Below, piece after piece: positions 1 through 12,896 of a stretch of DNA of 64,000 nucleotides. Origin of the DNA: Paludibacterium denitrificans. GTDB lineage: Bacteria; Pseudomonadota; Gammaproteobacteria; Burkholderiales; Chromobacteriaceae. Position 1 is the stretch's first letter. Each line of letters starts with the position of its first letter. The DNA lies in the NCBI RefSeq assembly GCF_009707705.1, contig NZ_WLYX01000001.1, forward strand, positions 1,798,001 through 1,862,000, in the 5' to 3' direction. The position numbers were made by a program, and so were the translations under genes. The notes beneath the pieces were generated by a model that saw only the letters and a program-made list of their open reading frames with translations, was not told the DNA's origin and searched no databases.

Positions 1-106
1 CGAGAAGGTTCGCATTTTCAAAATGCGTCGCCGCAAGCACTACCAGAAACATCAGGGTCATCGTCAAAACTTCACCGAAATCCGCATCGACGAGATTTCG
101 AAGTAA
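1..106 (+). CDS. rplU: 50S ribosomal protein L21 (C-terminal part)
   Basis: The window opens inside this gene. The visible 34 codons read from base 2 to the TAA at 104-106 and give a very basic tail containing [16 protein letters not shown] followed by [10 protein letters not shown], the typical L21 C-terminus. L21 binds 23S rRNA in the large subunit. The stop lies 13 bases before rpmA, with AAGGAG as the rpmA ribosome binding site. This is the usual rplU-rpmA order, continued by obg downstream. The N-terminal two thirds lie outside the window. Confidence 0.95.
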   Translation, partial: EKVRIFKMRRRKHYQKHQGHRQNFTEIRIDEISK

Positions 107-119
107 GGAGTAAACAGTC

Positions 120-395
120 ATGGCACACAAAAAAGCAGGCGGTAGCTCCCGCAACGGTCGTGACTCCGAAGCCAAACGCTTGGGCGTTAAGGTTTACGGT
201 AGCGAACTGATTCCGGCAGGTTCTATCATTGTTCGTCAGCGCGGCACCAAGTTCCACGCTGGTGAAAACGTAGGTCAGGGCAAGGACCACACCTTGTTCG
301 CCAAGGTTGACGGCTATGTCCAGTTCACCGTTAAAGGTGCTCTGCAACGCAAGATCGTCAACGTGGTTCCGTACACTGGCGTAGACGGCGAATAA
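120..395 (+). CDS. rpmA: 50S ribosomal protein L27
   Basis: This intact 91-residue protein begins [16 protein letters not shown], the conserved L27 N-terminus that reaches towards the peptidyl transferase centre. [15 protein letters not shown] and GKDHTLFA follow, both diagnostic of the family, and the length is normal. There is no N-terminal extension of the kind cleaved in Firmicutes. The ATG is preceded by GGAG about eight bases upstream. The gene sits between rplU and a strong terminator, with obg next. Confidence 0.98.
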   Translation: MAHKKAGGSSRNGRDSEAKRLGVKVYGSELIPAGSIIVRQRGTKFHAGENVGQGKDHTLFAKVDGYVQFTVKGALQRKIVNVVPYTGVDGE

Positions 396-415
396 TCGCT
401 TTCCGTCAGATACGA

Positions 416-447
416 AAGCCCTATCCTTTGAGATAGGGCTTTTTTTG
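416..447 (+). terminator. Rho-independent terminator after rpmA
   Basis: AAGCCCTATC and GATAGGGCTT form a ten-base-pair stem around a short loop, followed by a run of T. It separates rplU-rpmA from obg. Confidence 0.92.
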
Positions 448-527
448 TTTCAGCCGAGGGGCGAGGCGTGAGGGCTGGTTTCGGCCAACCCTGACGCCTA
501 ACTCCTCGTCAGGTGCAGAGGGAAAAC

Positions 528-1688
<1,161 letters not shown>

Positions 1689-1883
1689 GTCGTCGACCGG
1701 CAGGCTTGGCGTAGTGCCGGGCCTGCCGGTCATGTTGTTGTCGCTTTCCATCTGCTATGGTGCCGTTTCATCTGCCGTGTTCTTGCGGCAGAGCGGCAAA
1801 TGCCTGCGTCAGTCGGGCATTTTTCTGGCTTGATCCGGTCTATCCTTGTTTGCCCTGTGGCATGTGAACACGAGAGGAACGCT

Positions 1884-3095
1884 ATGTCCCGCTGGTTGGC
1901 AACTGTCTCGCCGGAACGCGTAGAGCGCCAGGCGCTGGGGCCGCGCGGCCATCATCTGCGCTTGCGGCCACATGCGCGGCCGGAGGCGTCGCGGCTGGTG
2001 CTGACGCAGGAGGAGCGACAGCTGGTGGCGCAGTGGCTGACGTCGCGCGCCGAGCGGGTGCGCTGGAGCCGCCTGCTGGCGGTGAGCAGCCAGCCGATGT
2101 TGGCCGAAGATCTGCTGCGGCGCCTGCTGGAAGCCGGTTGGTGCGAGGTGGAACTGCATGCCGAGGCGGGCATGGCTGAGGTGGATTTGCAGCCGTACTG
2201 GGTCAACTGGTGCGATGCCTACGCCTTGCGCAGTCTGGTGGATGGGCCGGAGGTTCCGGCGTCTACCGAGGTGGTGGCGCTATGGCGCGGTTGGCAGCCG
2301 CGCCAGCCACAGTTGGTCAGGTTGGCCGAAAGCCCGGCGGCCAATCTGCATTCGTCCACGCTGGAGCGGCGGCTGAAACTGGCGCAGGCGCTGGATGACT
2401 GGTTGTCGGCCGGGCGCTGGGGCAGCGAGCGGCAGTTTTCCGTGCAGGCACTGGGCCGCCAAAAAGCTTTCAACGAGGCGGATCGCCAGTGGTTTGCCGA
2501 ATTTGGCATCGATCTGGAAGCCTGCGGGGTATCGCGCGGCACCCCGCATGTGTTTTTGTCCGGGCCGCTGACATTGTGGGCGGGGGCGGAACGGTTGGTT
2601 TCGGCCAACCTGCTGCAAGCCGGCGTGGCACTGCCGCCGGAAGCACTGTTGAGCGTGACGGTGTTGGACGGCAGCGTGCGCGCAGTGCGCGTGGTCAGCA
2701 GCCTGAGCGTGTTTCAGCAGTTGACCGAGGAAGCCTTGCCGATTCTGACGCTGTGGTTGCCGGGCCACCCGCACCGCCGCTGGCAATTGGCGCTACAGCA
2801 TCTGTTGGCGGCGTTGCCTCTGCCGGTGCAGGTGGCGTGTGATCTCGATCCGCGTGGCGTGACCATGGCGTGGGAGGTGGGGCAGCTGGTCAGCGCCGCC
2901 GGACGTAGCTGGCAGCCCGGAAGATGGCGGCTGAGGATTTGACGCTGGCACATGGTGCGCAACCGTTAACCGCTGATGATCAGCGCCAGCTGGTGGCTCT
3001 GGCTTAGCCAAGCGCTGCCTGCGCCGTTGGCGGGATTGGTGGCGGCCTTGCAGGAGCGCCAGCTCAAGGTGACGCAAGAGGCGTTGTTTGGCTAG
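1884..3095 (+). CDS. Orphan protein resembling DUF2220/JetD C-terminal domain
   Basis: This is a protein of roughly 400 residues that I do not recognise with certainty. ATG 1884 is chosen because GAGAGGAA lies just upstream; the frame is open further back but without a binding site. Around residues 270-345 the order is a 'VxxLSVF' element, a proline-rich stretch and 'ACDLDPRGVTMAWEVGQL'. This resembles DUF2220 proteins, whose C-terminal region is Toprim-like (JetD of Wadjet systems), with a D-x-D-x-x-G signature. No JetA, B or C partner is nearby, so a defence role is not supported. Frame changes near 2930 and 3003 are needed to reach the natural end (KVTQEALFG). There is no signal peptide or membrane segment. 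Confidence 0.6.
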
Positions 3096-3205
3096 CGCGG
3101 CGGCCTGATCGGCCCGGCTGTTGCTGTGCCGCACGGTGCGCGGTGGTTGCGGCGCAGCAAAAAAGGGGTTGTCAGCCGCTGGCTCACATGGCATGTTGCC
3201 TGCCC

Positions 3206-4103
3206 ATGACCTCTCGACTCTCTGCTTCGTCTAGCGCGTATTTTCTGCTCGTTCTCACCTCCTTGCTGTGGGCCGGTAATTTTGTGGTGGCGCGCGCCAT
3301 CCACGCCAGTATTCCGCCGATGACCCTGTCGTTTGCCCGCTGGGTGATTGCCTTGCTGGTGCTGTTGCCGCTCGGGCTGCGCCCGGCCGTGCGCCAGTTT
3401 CATTTGTATCGCCCTTACTGGCGCCGCATTTTGCTGCTGTCGCTGCTGGGTATTACCGCCTTCAATTCGCTGGTGTACTGGGGGTTGCAATTCACCAGCG
3501 CCACCAACGGCGTGTTGCTCAATTCGTTTATTCCCATCCTGATTGCGCTGTTTGGCGCGCTGTTTTTCCGCATGCCGATGAACTGGAAGCAGGGCGGGGC
3601 GATCCTGATTTCGTTTTTCGGGGTGTTGACCATCGTGGCGCATGGCGATGCAGAGCGTTTGCTGGCGCTGGATATTAACCGTGGCGATGCCATTGTGTTT
3701 AGCGCCATGGTGGCGTGGGCGTTTTATACGCTGCTGTTGCGCGGCCTGCCCGGTGGCGTGGACCGGCTGGGTTTGCTGACGGTGCAGGTGGCGCTCGGGC
3801 TGCTGGGCATCCTGCCGTTTTTTGTCTGGGAAGTGGCGCATGTGCCGCCGCTGCATCTGGATTTGCCAGGCTGGGCAGCCTGCCTGTATGTTGGCACCTT
3901 GCCTTCGGTGGCGGCCTATTACTGTTACAACCTGGGGTGGCACGTGTTGGCGCGGCACGCGCCTACAGCTTTATCCATCTGATTAGCCCTTTGGCGCCGT
4001 GCTGTCCATGCTGTTTCTGGGTGAGGCGATTCACGCCTATCATCTGTTTGGTATTGGCGCCATTCTGGCCGGGGTGTGGTTAGCCACCCGTGTTGGCCGC
4101 TAA
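3206..4103 (+). CDS. EamA/DMT-family transporter
   Basis: This inner-membrane permease of the drug/metabolite superfamily has about 299 residues and should form ten hydrophobic helices in two EamA repeats. The first repeat starts [19 protein letters not shown], typical of the family, and the second includes [12 protein letters not shown]. The natural C-terminus ([17 protein letters not shown]) is reached only after two frame changes. One near 3938 is where a G of a GGG run is missing, and the other is near 3985. The substrate cannot be told from sequence; amino acid or metabolite export is usual. ATG 3206 follows a weak site, and other starts upstream are possible. An uptake-like motif follows the stop. 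Confidence 0.88.
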
Positions 4104-4161
4104 GGTTGGCCGAACTCATTATCCGGCGCCGCTGCGACGGTGCCCACAGGAAGAAAAAGTC

Positions 4162-5225
4162 ATGAGCCGTTTCTGGAGCCCGATTGTTCACCAGCTGACA
4201 CCGTATGTGCCCGGCGAACAGCCCAAGCTTGGCAATCTGATCAAGCTCAACACCAACGAAAACCCGTATGGCCCGTCGCCCAAGGTGCTGGCGGCCATCA
4301 GGGAGGCGGCGGCTGACAGCCTGCGCCTGTATCCGGACCCAAACGCTGAAGTGCTGAAGGACAGTATCGCCAGCTACCATGGCGTGAAGCGTGAGCAGGT
4401 GTTTGTCGGTAACGGTTCGGACGAGGTGCTGGCGCATGTGTTCCGTGCGTTGCTCAAGCATGACGCGCCGTTGCTGTTCCCTGACATCAGCTACAGTTTT
4501 TACCCGGTGTATTGCGGGCTGTTCGATATCCGCTATCAGACCGTGCCGCTGAGCGACGCCATGGAAATCCGTGTGGATGACTATCGCCAGCCGTGCGGTG
4601 CCATTATTTTCCCCAATCCGAACGCGCCGACCGGCCGCCCTCTTGCCGTTGGCCGACATTGAAGCGCTGTTGCAGCAGCAACCGGATGCGGTGGTGGTGA
4701 TCGACGAAGCCTACGTCGATTTTGGCGGCGAAAGCGCCATCGCTCTGGTGGACCGCTATCCCAACCTGCTGGTGGTGCAGACCTTGTCCAAATCGCGCTC
4801 GCTGGCCGGTTTGCGCGTTGGTTTCGCCGTGGGCGATGCCGCGCTGATCGAGGCGCTGGAGCGGGTGAAGAACAGCTTCAACTCCTATCCGCTGGACCGG
4901 CTGGCGATTGTTAAGCGCGGTGGCATCGTTTGCCGACGAGGACTACTTCCGCCAGACCTGTCAGGCGGTGATCGCCACCCGTACTACGCTCTCACAGCAA
5001 CTGACGGCCTTGGGCTTTGAGGTACTGCCGTCGGCGGCCAACTTCATCTTTGTGCGCCATCCCGCACACGATGCCGCCAGCCTCGCCGCCGAGCTGCGTG
5101 CCCATTCCATCATCGTCCGCCACTTCCGTCAGCCGCGCATCGAGCAATATCTGCGCATCAGCATCGGCTCCGACGCCGAATGTGCCGCGCTGGTGCAGGT
5201 TCTGACGGAACGGGTGGGTGCTTAA
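4162..5225 (+). CDS. hisC: Histidinol-phosphate aminotransferase
   Basis: This PLP-dependent fold-type I aminotransferase carries out the imidazole-acetol-phosphate to histidinol-phosphate step of histidine synthesis. [22 protein letters not shown] and DEAYVDFGG are HisC signatures. [14 protein letters not shown] carries the PLP lysine near residue 210. The length of about 354 fits. Two breaks occur: an extra C near 4640, and GTTAAGC at 4910-4916 where an Ala-Gly codon pair (GCCGGC) is expected before [14 protein letters not shown] 4162 has AGGAAGAAAAAG upstream. No other his genes are nearby. The stop itself lies in GCTTAAC, so the last residues could also be affected by the same artefact. 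Confidence 0.93.
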
Positions 5226-5245
5226 CCTGACAAGGAGCCAAGATC

Positions 5246-5639
5246 ATGAGTGAACAGGATAAACAGAACGGTATTGCCATGCGTACCCGCGTGATGAGCG
5301 AAGCGTTTGTTACGCGCGCCATGAGCAATCAGGACGCCTTCTCGCGGCCGCTGCAAGACTGGCTGAACGAACATGCCGGGGCAGTACCGGCAGCGCGGTG
5401 GTATCGAGCTGAAAACCCGCAGCCTCGTCACCTGCGCCATGCTGGCGGCCATGGGCCGCAGCAACGAGCTGCGCGGCCATATCCGCGGAGCGGTCAACAA
5501 TGGCGCCAGCCTGATCGAAATCCGCGAAGTGCTGTTGCAGGTGGCGGTGTATGCCGGTGCTCCTGCCGCGGTGGAAGCCTTCCGCAACGCGCGCGAAGTG
5601 CTGGCGGAAATGGGCCTGTCGCTGCCGGACGAAGAATAA
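5246..5639 (+). CDS. Carboxymuconolactone decarboxylase-family protein
   Basis: This small cytosolic protein of about 132 residues has the AhpD/CMD fold. The reconstructed centre reads NEHAWGSTWQRGGIELKTRS, followed by SLVTCAMLAAMGRSNELRGH and a long helix ending in AAVEAFRNAREVL, as in 4-carboxymuconolactone decarboxylase (PcaC-like) proteins. No protocatechuate genes are adjacent, so the substrate is open. The catalytic CxxC of AhpD is absent. Both tryptophan codons after CC have lost a T (at 5376 and 5387, CCTGG read as CCGG). These two single-base losses break and nearly repair the frame. The gene begins 21 bases after hisC with AAGGAG upstream, so it may be cotranscribed. Confidence 0.85.
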
Positions 5640-5655
5640 TCGTCCACCGCCGGAC

Positions 5656-5686
5656 AAGGTTGGCCGAATCCTCTTCGGCCAACCTT
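5656..5686. terminator. Inverted pair of the uptake-like motif
   Basis: AAGGTTGGCCGAA and TTCGGCCAACCTT are exact inverted copies (13 bases each) around a five-base loop, 17 bases after the CMD gene stop. There is no T run. In Neisseria, inverted uptake sequences often double as transcription terminators, and the same is inferred here. Confidence 0.75.
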
Positions 5687-5762
5687 GCTGGCATCAGGGT
5701 TGTAATCTGCCTAAGCCATGCCTCACACTTAGGGGATCTTCACCCCCGATAAGGACTGACTC

Positions 5763-6262
5763 ATGGCAACTGTTACCTTGCGCGGCAACCCGGTTCAGGT
5801 CGCTGGCACTTTGCCCGCCACCGGCACGCCAGCCCCCGCTCTCACCCTGACGGCAGCGGACCTGTCCGATGTAACGCTGGCCGCGTTTGCTTAAGCAAGA
5901 AAAAAATCCTCAATATTTTCCCGAGCATCGATACCCCCACCTGCGCCACCTCGGTGCGCAAGTTCAACGAAAAGGCCGCCAGTCAGGCCGACACCGTGGT
6001 GTTGTGTATTTCCGCCGACTTGCCGTTTGCGCAAAAGCGCTTCTGCGGCGCCGAAGGCATTGCCAATGTGCAGATGCTGTCCACCTTCCGCCATCCGGAA
6101 TTTCTGCCGGACTGGGGCGTACAGTTGGCCGAAGGCCCGATGCTGGGCCTGACCGCGCGCGCGGTGGTGGTGCTGGATGCCGATAACACCGTCAAGCACA
6201 GCGAACTGGTGGCCGAGATTGGCCGAGAACCCAATTACGACGCGGCACTGGCGGCGCTGTAA
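5763..6262 (+). CDS. tpx: Thiol peroxidase (Tpx, atypical 2-Cys peroxiredoxin)
   Basis: This thioredoxin-dependent peroxidase reduces hydrogen and alkyl peroxides and is usually periplasmic or cytosolic without a cleaved signal. The reconstructed protein of about 166 residues begins [21 protein letters not shown]. It contains [17 protein letters not shown] with the peroxidatic cysteine and QKRFCGAEG with the resolving cysteine. It ends in a normal Tpx tail. One break occurs at 5889-5896, where GCTTAAGC replaces the GCCGGC needed for AFAGKKKILN. A T-rich terminator follows, facing the chemoreceptor genes. Confidence 0.95.
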
Positions 6263-6283
6263 GCGCCAGCGTGACGCAGCAAG

Positions 6284-6311
6284 CAAAAACGGGGCGAATG
6301 CCCCGTTTTTT
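6284..6311. terminator. Terminator between tpx and chemoreceptor
   Basis: AAAACGGGGC and GCCCCGTTTT form a stem with A and T runs on either side, so it can act in both directions between the convergent genes. Confidence 0.9.
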
Positions 6312-6328
6312 GTAGGTGACGCGCAGGA

Positions 6329-7928
6329 TCAGGACGCCGCGTTGCCACTGTTCAGCCGAAACCAGCTCAGCGCCTGATTGAGCTGCTGTGCCGAATCGGT
6401 CAGTTGTTGCATGGCGGGCGAAGCCTGCTGCATCTGGCTGTCGATGGTATTGGCCAGATGCGCCACTTCGTGGCTGTGCTGGCGGATGGTGACGCCTACC
6501 GCGGCTTGCGCGGCGCTGGAGCGGCTCATCTGCTGCATCAGTTGCCCCACCTGCGCCAGCGTGCGGTCCACCTCGTTCAGCGCGTTATCCAGCGCCTGCT
6601 GGGTACCGAGATTGTCCTGACTGGCGCGCTCGGCGGTGTCGATGGCATCGCTCAGGCCGTGGGTGGCGGTATCCACCTTGGCCAGCGTGTCGAAGATGCG
6701 CGCCGTGGCGGCGGCCGTCCGTTCCGACAGCTTGCGCACTTCGTCGGCCACCACGGCAAAGCCGCGGCCTTGTTCACCGGCGCGGGCCGCTTCGATGGCG
6801 GCGTTCAGCGCCAACAGGTTGGTCTGGTCGGCCACATCGCGGATCAGGGTGCTGATCTGGCTGATTTCGCCCAGCGATTGGTGCAGCGTGCTCATTTCCG
6901 TGGCCGCGCCGTGGATACGGTTGGCCAGACGCTGCATCGCCCGGGCGTTGCCGTCGCCCAGTTGGCGCGCTTGCTGGGCACACTGGCTGGCTTGCTGCGT
7001 GCCCTGTTCGGCCTCGCTCAATTGTTGGGCCACCTCGCTGGCCAGCTCCGCCACTTGGCTGGCGGCATGGTGGCTCAGATTGGATTTGCCGGTTTGTTGC
7101 TGGCTGGCATCGGCGGCCTGGCTGGTCAGCAGGTGCAGACGCTGGCTTTCGCTGTGGTTCTGGCTGGCATGCTGGCGCACCTCGTGCAGCAGGTCGCTCA
7201 GCCGGTCGAGAAAGCGGTTGAGGCGCCCGGCGGCGTGGCCCAGTTCGTCCTGACCGCTGTCTGGCAGGCGGGTGGCCAGATTGCCCTGGCTCAGCGCATC
7301 GGCCGCTTGCACCATGTCGTGCAGCTGGCGTTTCAGCAAGCGCGCCATGGCCAGTTGCAGCAGGATGACGCCGATGCTGGCTAGCGCCAGTGGCCCGAGC
7401 GTCAGCCAGCCCAGCCGCTTGAGTACGGCGTGCATGCTGGCCTGTGCTGTGGCCTGACGGGCGTCGGCCTGTTGCAGTTGACGGTCAATCAGCTCGGCCA
7501 GCGGTTGCAGGCTCTGGTTATAGGCTTGTTCCGGAATCGCCAGCGCGTCTTGCGGCGCGGTCTGGGCAATGGTCAGCGCGCTGCTCAGGTTGCGTTGGTA
7601 GTCTTGCCACAGTTGCGTGGCTTGCCGGGCGAAGGCGTTGCCTTGCGCGCCCGGCAGTGCCTGCCGGATGTGCGCAATCAGCTGTCCGGCGCGGCGGTGG
7701 GTGGTTTGCAGGCGGCTGGCGGTATCGGGTTGTAACGGGTCGGCACGCGACAGCGCCAGCACGCTGGCCTTGAGCTGATACAGGTTGGCCGAAAGCTCCT
7801 GATGCTGGCGGTAGCTGTCAAACTGACCGGAAAGCGCCAGCAATTGCTGGCTGGTGAGGGAAATCACCACCACCAGACTCACACCGGTAAACAGAATAGC
7901 CAGCCATAAGCGCTTGACCAGGGGACAT
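6329..7928 (-). CDS. Methyl-accepting chemotaxis protein
   Basis: This is a transmembrane chemoreceptor of about 533 residues. It has a first membrane helix ([19 protein letters not shown]), a periplasmic helical sensor rich in [22 protein letters not shown], and a second membrane helix ([18 protein letters not shown]). A HAMP segment and a complete signalling hairpin ([18 protein letters not shown], then [18 protein letters not shown]) follow. It ends [13 protein letters not shown] with no CheR/CheB pentapeptide. The ATG at 7926-7928 is one base out of frame with the rest because of a run of four G (plus strand 7921-7924), probably one too many. The frame happens to stay open into the next gene upstream, but the two are separate proteins. 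Confidence 0.92.
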
Positions 7929-7961
7929 AGCGACAACCTCGCTGAGGAACACCCCGGCAGT

Positions 7962-9200
7962 CTAGTGAGCGCGCGTGACAGTCGTGTTACATGACACGTT
8001 CGTGGTACGAGCTCCGCGCGGTGCTGCTCCTGACGGCGCTGGTAATGCTCGTCTGCACGGCGGAAGAACACCAGTTCGCGGTCGGTCATACGGCGCACTT
8101 TGGTGGCTTCGATCGTGGCCGTGTGCGCCAGCAGGCTGGTTTGCTCGGCCATGTCGCGGATCAGGTGGCCGATGTGGGTGATGTCGAGAATGGACTGGCT
8201 GACGCGCTTCATCTCGCCCAGCGTGTCCTGCACCTTGCTCAGCAAAGGACTGGGCAGCGGTGTTTCGGCCAACGTTTGCGCCGGGATGTGCGCTTCCGCC
8301 ACCAGATTGTCGGCCAGCTTGCTCAGCCATTGCACCACCTGGCTGCTTTGTTCGCTGTACTGGATTTGCAGGCGGGTCTGTTCCACCACGCGCGTGCTGA
8401 GGTCCAGCACCTGCCGACTCTGGCCTTCGCTTTGCAGGGCCGATTCGTGCACGTCCTGCATCACCGCCAGCAGCTTGTCGAGCGCCCTGGTTGATGTGGC
8501 GCGCCGCGCGGCCCAGTTCATCATGATTATGGCCGGGCAGACGGGCCTGAGTGTCGCTTACGGCCAGCCGGTCGGAGGCGATGCACATTTGCTGAATGCG
8601 CGATTTGAGCTGTTTGCTGACGGCCAGTTGCAACAGGATGACGGCAATACCGGTGGCCAGCAGCGGGCCAAGAATGGCAAACAGCAAGCGTGCCACACTG
8701 GCTTCCATGGCGTTTTCGGCGGCGGCCAGCCCGGTGTGTTCGGCGGCCAGTTGCTGGTCGATGCGCGCAACCAGCGGCACGATATCCAGTTTGTACGCCG
8801 CTTCCGGAATATTGATGGCGTCCTCGGGCGAGGTTTCGGCAATCTTCAGCGAGCTTTCGATCTGGCGCGTGAACTCGGTCCAGTGGTGCGCCAGCGCGTA
8901 GTCGAAGTCGCCGCGCTGGTCGACGGGCAGAGCGCTGACAATCTGGTTGCGCAAGCGCTGTACGGTTTGTGCGGTTTTTTCCAGCTGCGTGGTGGTGCTG
9001 TCCAGCATCGGGTCCGCGTGCGACAGTTCCAGCACGCTGGCTTTCAGCTCGTTCAGATGGGTCGATAGCGCCTGCCGCGCACGGTATTGGCTAAATTGCT
9101 GGCTCAGTGCTTGCAGCTGAAAGGCGGTGAGCGCAAGCACCAGTAACAGGCTGCACGCCGTGAAAGCGATGGTCAGCCACAGTCGTTTGGCGAGGGTCAT
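7962..9200 (-). CDS. Chemoreceptor-like protein with shortened signalling domain
   Basis: This paralogue of the neighbouring receptor shares its N-terminus ([26 protein letters not shown]) and the same TM-sensor-TM-HAMP order. After the HAMP the frame shifts near 8489, where CCAGG has become CCAGGG, and continues as [18 protein letters not shown]. The signalling part reads [22 protein letters not shown], a degenerate tip. It then leaves the MCP pattern: the [16 protein letters not shown] half of the hairpin is missing and a short tail ([20 protein letters not shown]) takes its place. The exact stop is uncertain between 7962 and 7987. It may modulate the full receptor rather than signal alone. 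Confidence 0.75.
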   Translation of the reverse strand: MTLAKRLWLTIAFTACSLLLVLALTAFQLQALSQQFSQYRARQALSTHLNELKASVLELSHADPMLDSTTTQLEKTAQTVQRLRNQIVSALPVDQRGDFDYALAHHWTEFTRQIESSLKIAETSPEDAINIPEAAYKLDIVPLVARIDQQLAAEHTGLAAAENAMEASVARLLFAILGPLLATGIAVILLQLAVSKQLKSRIQQMCIASDRLAVSDTQARLPGHNHDELGRAARHINQGARQAAGGDAGRARIGPAKRRPESAGAGPQHARGGTDPPANPVQRTKQPGGAMAEQAGRQSGGGSAHPGANVGRNTAAQSFAEQGAGHAGRDEARQPVHSRHHPHRPPDPRHGRANQPAGAHGHDRSHQSAPYDRPRTGVLPPCRRALPAPSGAAPRGARTTNVSCNTTVTRAH

Positions 9201-9266
9201 GGCAGGCGGACGTAACGGGAGAAAGCGGCTACGCTACGTCAGCACTGTGACATGGCTGTGACAGGA

Positions 9267-9810
9267 TCAGTCCAGATTGGCCTTGTGCTTGTTGGCGACG
9301 CGCACGTAATGTTCGGCCGAATAGCGGAAGAATGCCAGCTCCTGCTCGTTGAGCGGGCGGACCTTTTTCACCGGATTGCCCAGATACAGAAAGCCCGATT
9401 CCAACCGTTTGCCCGGCGGCACCGAGGCTGTAAACGCCGATCAGCACGCGCGGTTCGATCACCACACGGTCCAGCACGATGCTGCCGATGCCCACCAGCA
9501 CCTCGTCACCGATGCTGCAACCATGTAGCGTGACGTGATGACCAATGGTAACGTTCTTGCCGATGGTCAGCGGAGCGCCCTGCGGATCGTCGTCACGTTT
9601 GTGGCTGACGTGCAGCATGGCAAAATCCTGCACATTGCTGCCCTCGCCAATGGTAATGGTGTTGACGTCGCCACGAATCACCGCGCACGGCCAGACCGAG
9701 GCGTTTTCGGCCAACTTGACGTCGCCGATCACCACGGCGGCCGGGTCGATGTAGCAGCTATCGTGAATGTCCGGCGAAATGCCATCGTAAGGGCGGATAT
9801 TGCGATTCAT
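9267..9810 (-). CDS. Gamma-class carbonic anhydrase-family protein (YrdA/PaaY type)
   Basis: This is a left-handed beta-helix hexapeptide-repeat trimer of about 181 residues. Repeats are visible from AAVVIGDVKLAENASVWPCAVIRGDVN onward. The metal-binding histidines are in HVSHKRDD and IGHHVTLHGC. Proteins of this group bind zinc and show carbonic anhydrase or CoA-ester hydrolase activity; which applies here is unknown. One break lies near 9425, after which the expected end (GNPVKKVRPL to NKHKANLD) is found in another frame, fixing the stop at 9267-9269. It is divergent from prlC. Confidence 0.9.
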
Positions 9811-9970
9811 TAAAACGTCCTTATGTTAAGAAGCAGTTTGCAGAAATCTGGCAGCGCCTAACATGTCCGGCCATGCCCTGCCGTAGCTGTTGCCCGGCAC
9901 CACGCTGCCTGGCTGGCGCCATCAGTCTGCCCATCATACCGCCAACGGCCCGTTACAGGATGCCCACACC

Positions 9971-12006
<2,036 letters not shown>

Positions 12007-12149
12007 CATTGCACAAAAAATAATCGATCAAGCGGGAACTCCCCGCAATCCGGTCGGCTCTAATTTATTGCTCCGGGTAATCTCCAGAGCAGCAAGCGAG
12101 CCAGACCTTATCCTTGCCCGCGATGGACATTGATAACGCGTCTTTGATC

Positions 12150-12179
12150 CGCCTCCGGTCACACCGGGGGCGTTTTTTT
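12150..12179 (+). terminator. Terminator downstream of prlC
   Basis: A GCCTCCGGT / ACCGGGGGC stem with one mismatch around CAC is followed by seven T. Confidence 0.8.
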
Positions 12180-12896
12180 ATGCGGGCAAGGTTGGCCGAA
12201 ACGGTGGTGTCAGCGCGGCACCACGGTGGCCGATGTGCTTAGCGCGGTGGCTCGTCCGGCGCTTTGTGCGGCGGCTGGTGGGTTCGCTCGGTCGGAAATG
12301 ACGGGGTAGGCAGGGCAAACGGTGGGGCAATCGGGGCCAGAGTGGCGTGTGACGGATGAACAGGGCGGTGTGCCAGTGGCGGCATCCGCTTGACGGTGGA
12401 AGACAATTTCATGCTCCGGTAACCATAACGCCTTCATTCTAGACTGATTTGCCGGTTTTTCATGATTTGATCATATCCATGGCTGGATGCTGGCTAAAAA
12501 CAGGGCTTTTCTATCGTGGCTAGGGTTGGAATCTGTCGTTTTGATCGGATAAGCCAGCCGTGCCACTGCGGTTAAGGCCGTGTTAAGCCTGATCTGCCAT
12601 GCTGTCAGGGCATGAGCAGCCGAAATCGTCAGCCAAGACATTTGCGGGTAACGAGTGGCTCTCTATAATGCCCGCTGCGTGGCATGGAGCCATGGCCGTG
12701 TCAGCCGGATGTCTTAGGCGTGGCGTTTAGCAGGGATATTTATCGTTTGTCGATCAGCATGCCTGCGGGCATGGCGTCGGCCAGACATTCGATCAACGCC
12801 GCCGTGCGGTCGTGTGCCGCTTTTTTCATTCAGTCCGGAACCGCCAGCCCTCGTGCTGGTCTGTTGGGTTTCGGCTCTCCAGCGTCTGCTTATTAC
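12180..12896. other. Long intergenic region upstream of eptA
   Basis: About 700 bases with no gene I can support. It holds one uptake-like motif (about 12188). A reverse-strand open frame at 12210-12437 resembles nothing I know, and its codon use does not look like the neighbours. A candidate promoter lies at 12642-12669. Confidence 0.5.
12642..12669 (+). promoter_or_regulatory. Candidate sigma-70 promoter for eptA
   Basis: TTGCGG at 12642-12647 and TATAAT at 12664-12669 are 16 bases apart. This would leave a leader of about 220 bases before eptA. It is inferred from match to consensus only. Confidence 0.5.

Noticed and set aside
1884-3095. Wadjet defence system
   Set aside because: Only a weak JetD-like domain is present; JetA, JetB and JetC are absent from the window.
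5223-5225. hisC stop as another GCCGGC scar
   Set aside because: The stop is in GCTTAAC, but the protein has the normal HisC length and the next gene starts properly, so the stop may be real; kept as uncertain.
6329-8524. One 731-residue open frame joining two receptors
   Set aside because: It fuses the tail of the upstream receptor to the complete downstream one only because of indels; start codon, promoter gap and domain order show two genes.
12210-12437. Small reverse-strand gene upstream of eptA
   Set aside because: No family match, odd composition and no ribosome binding site.
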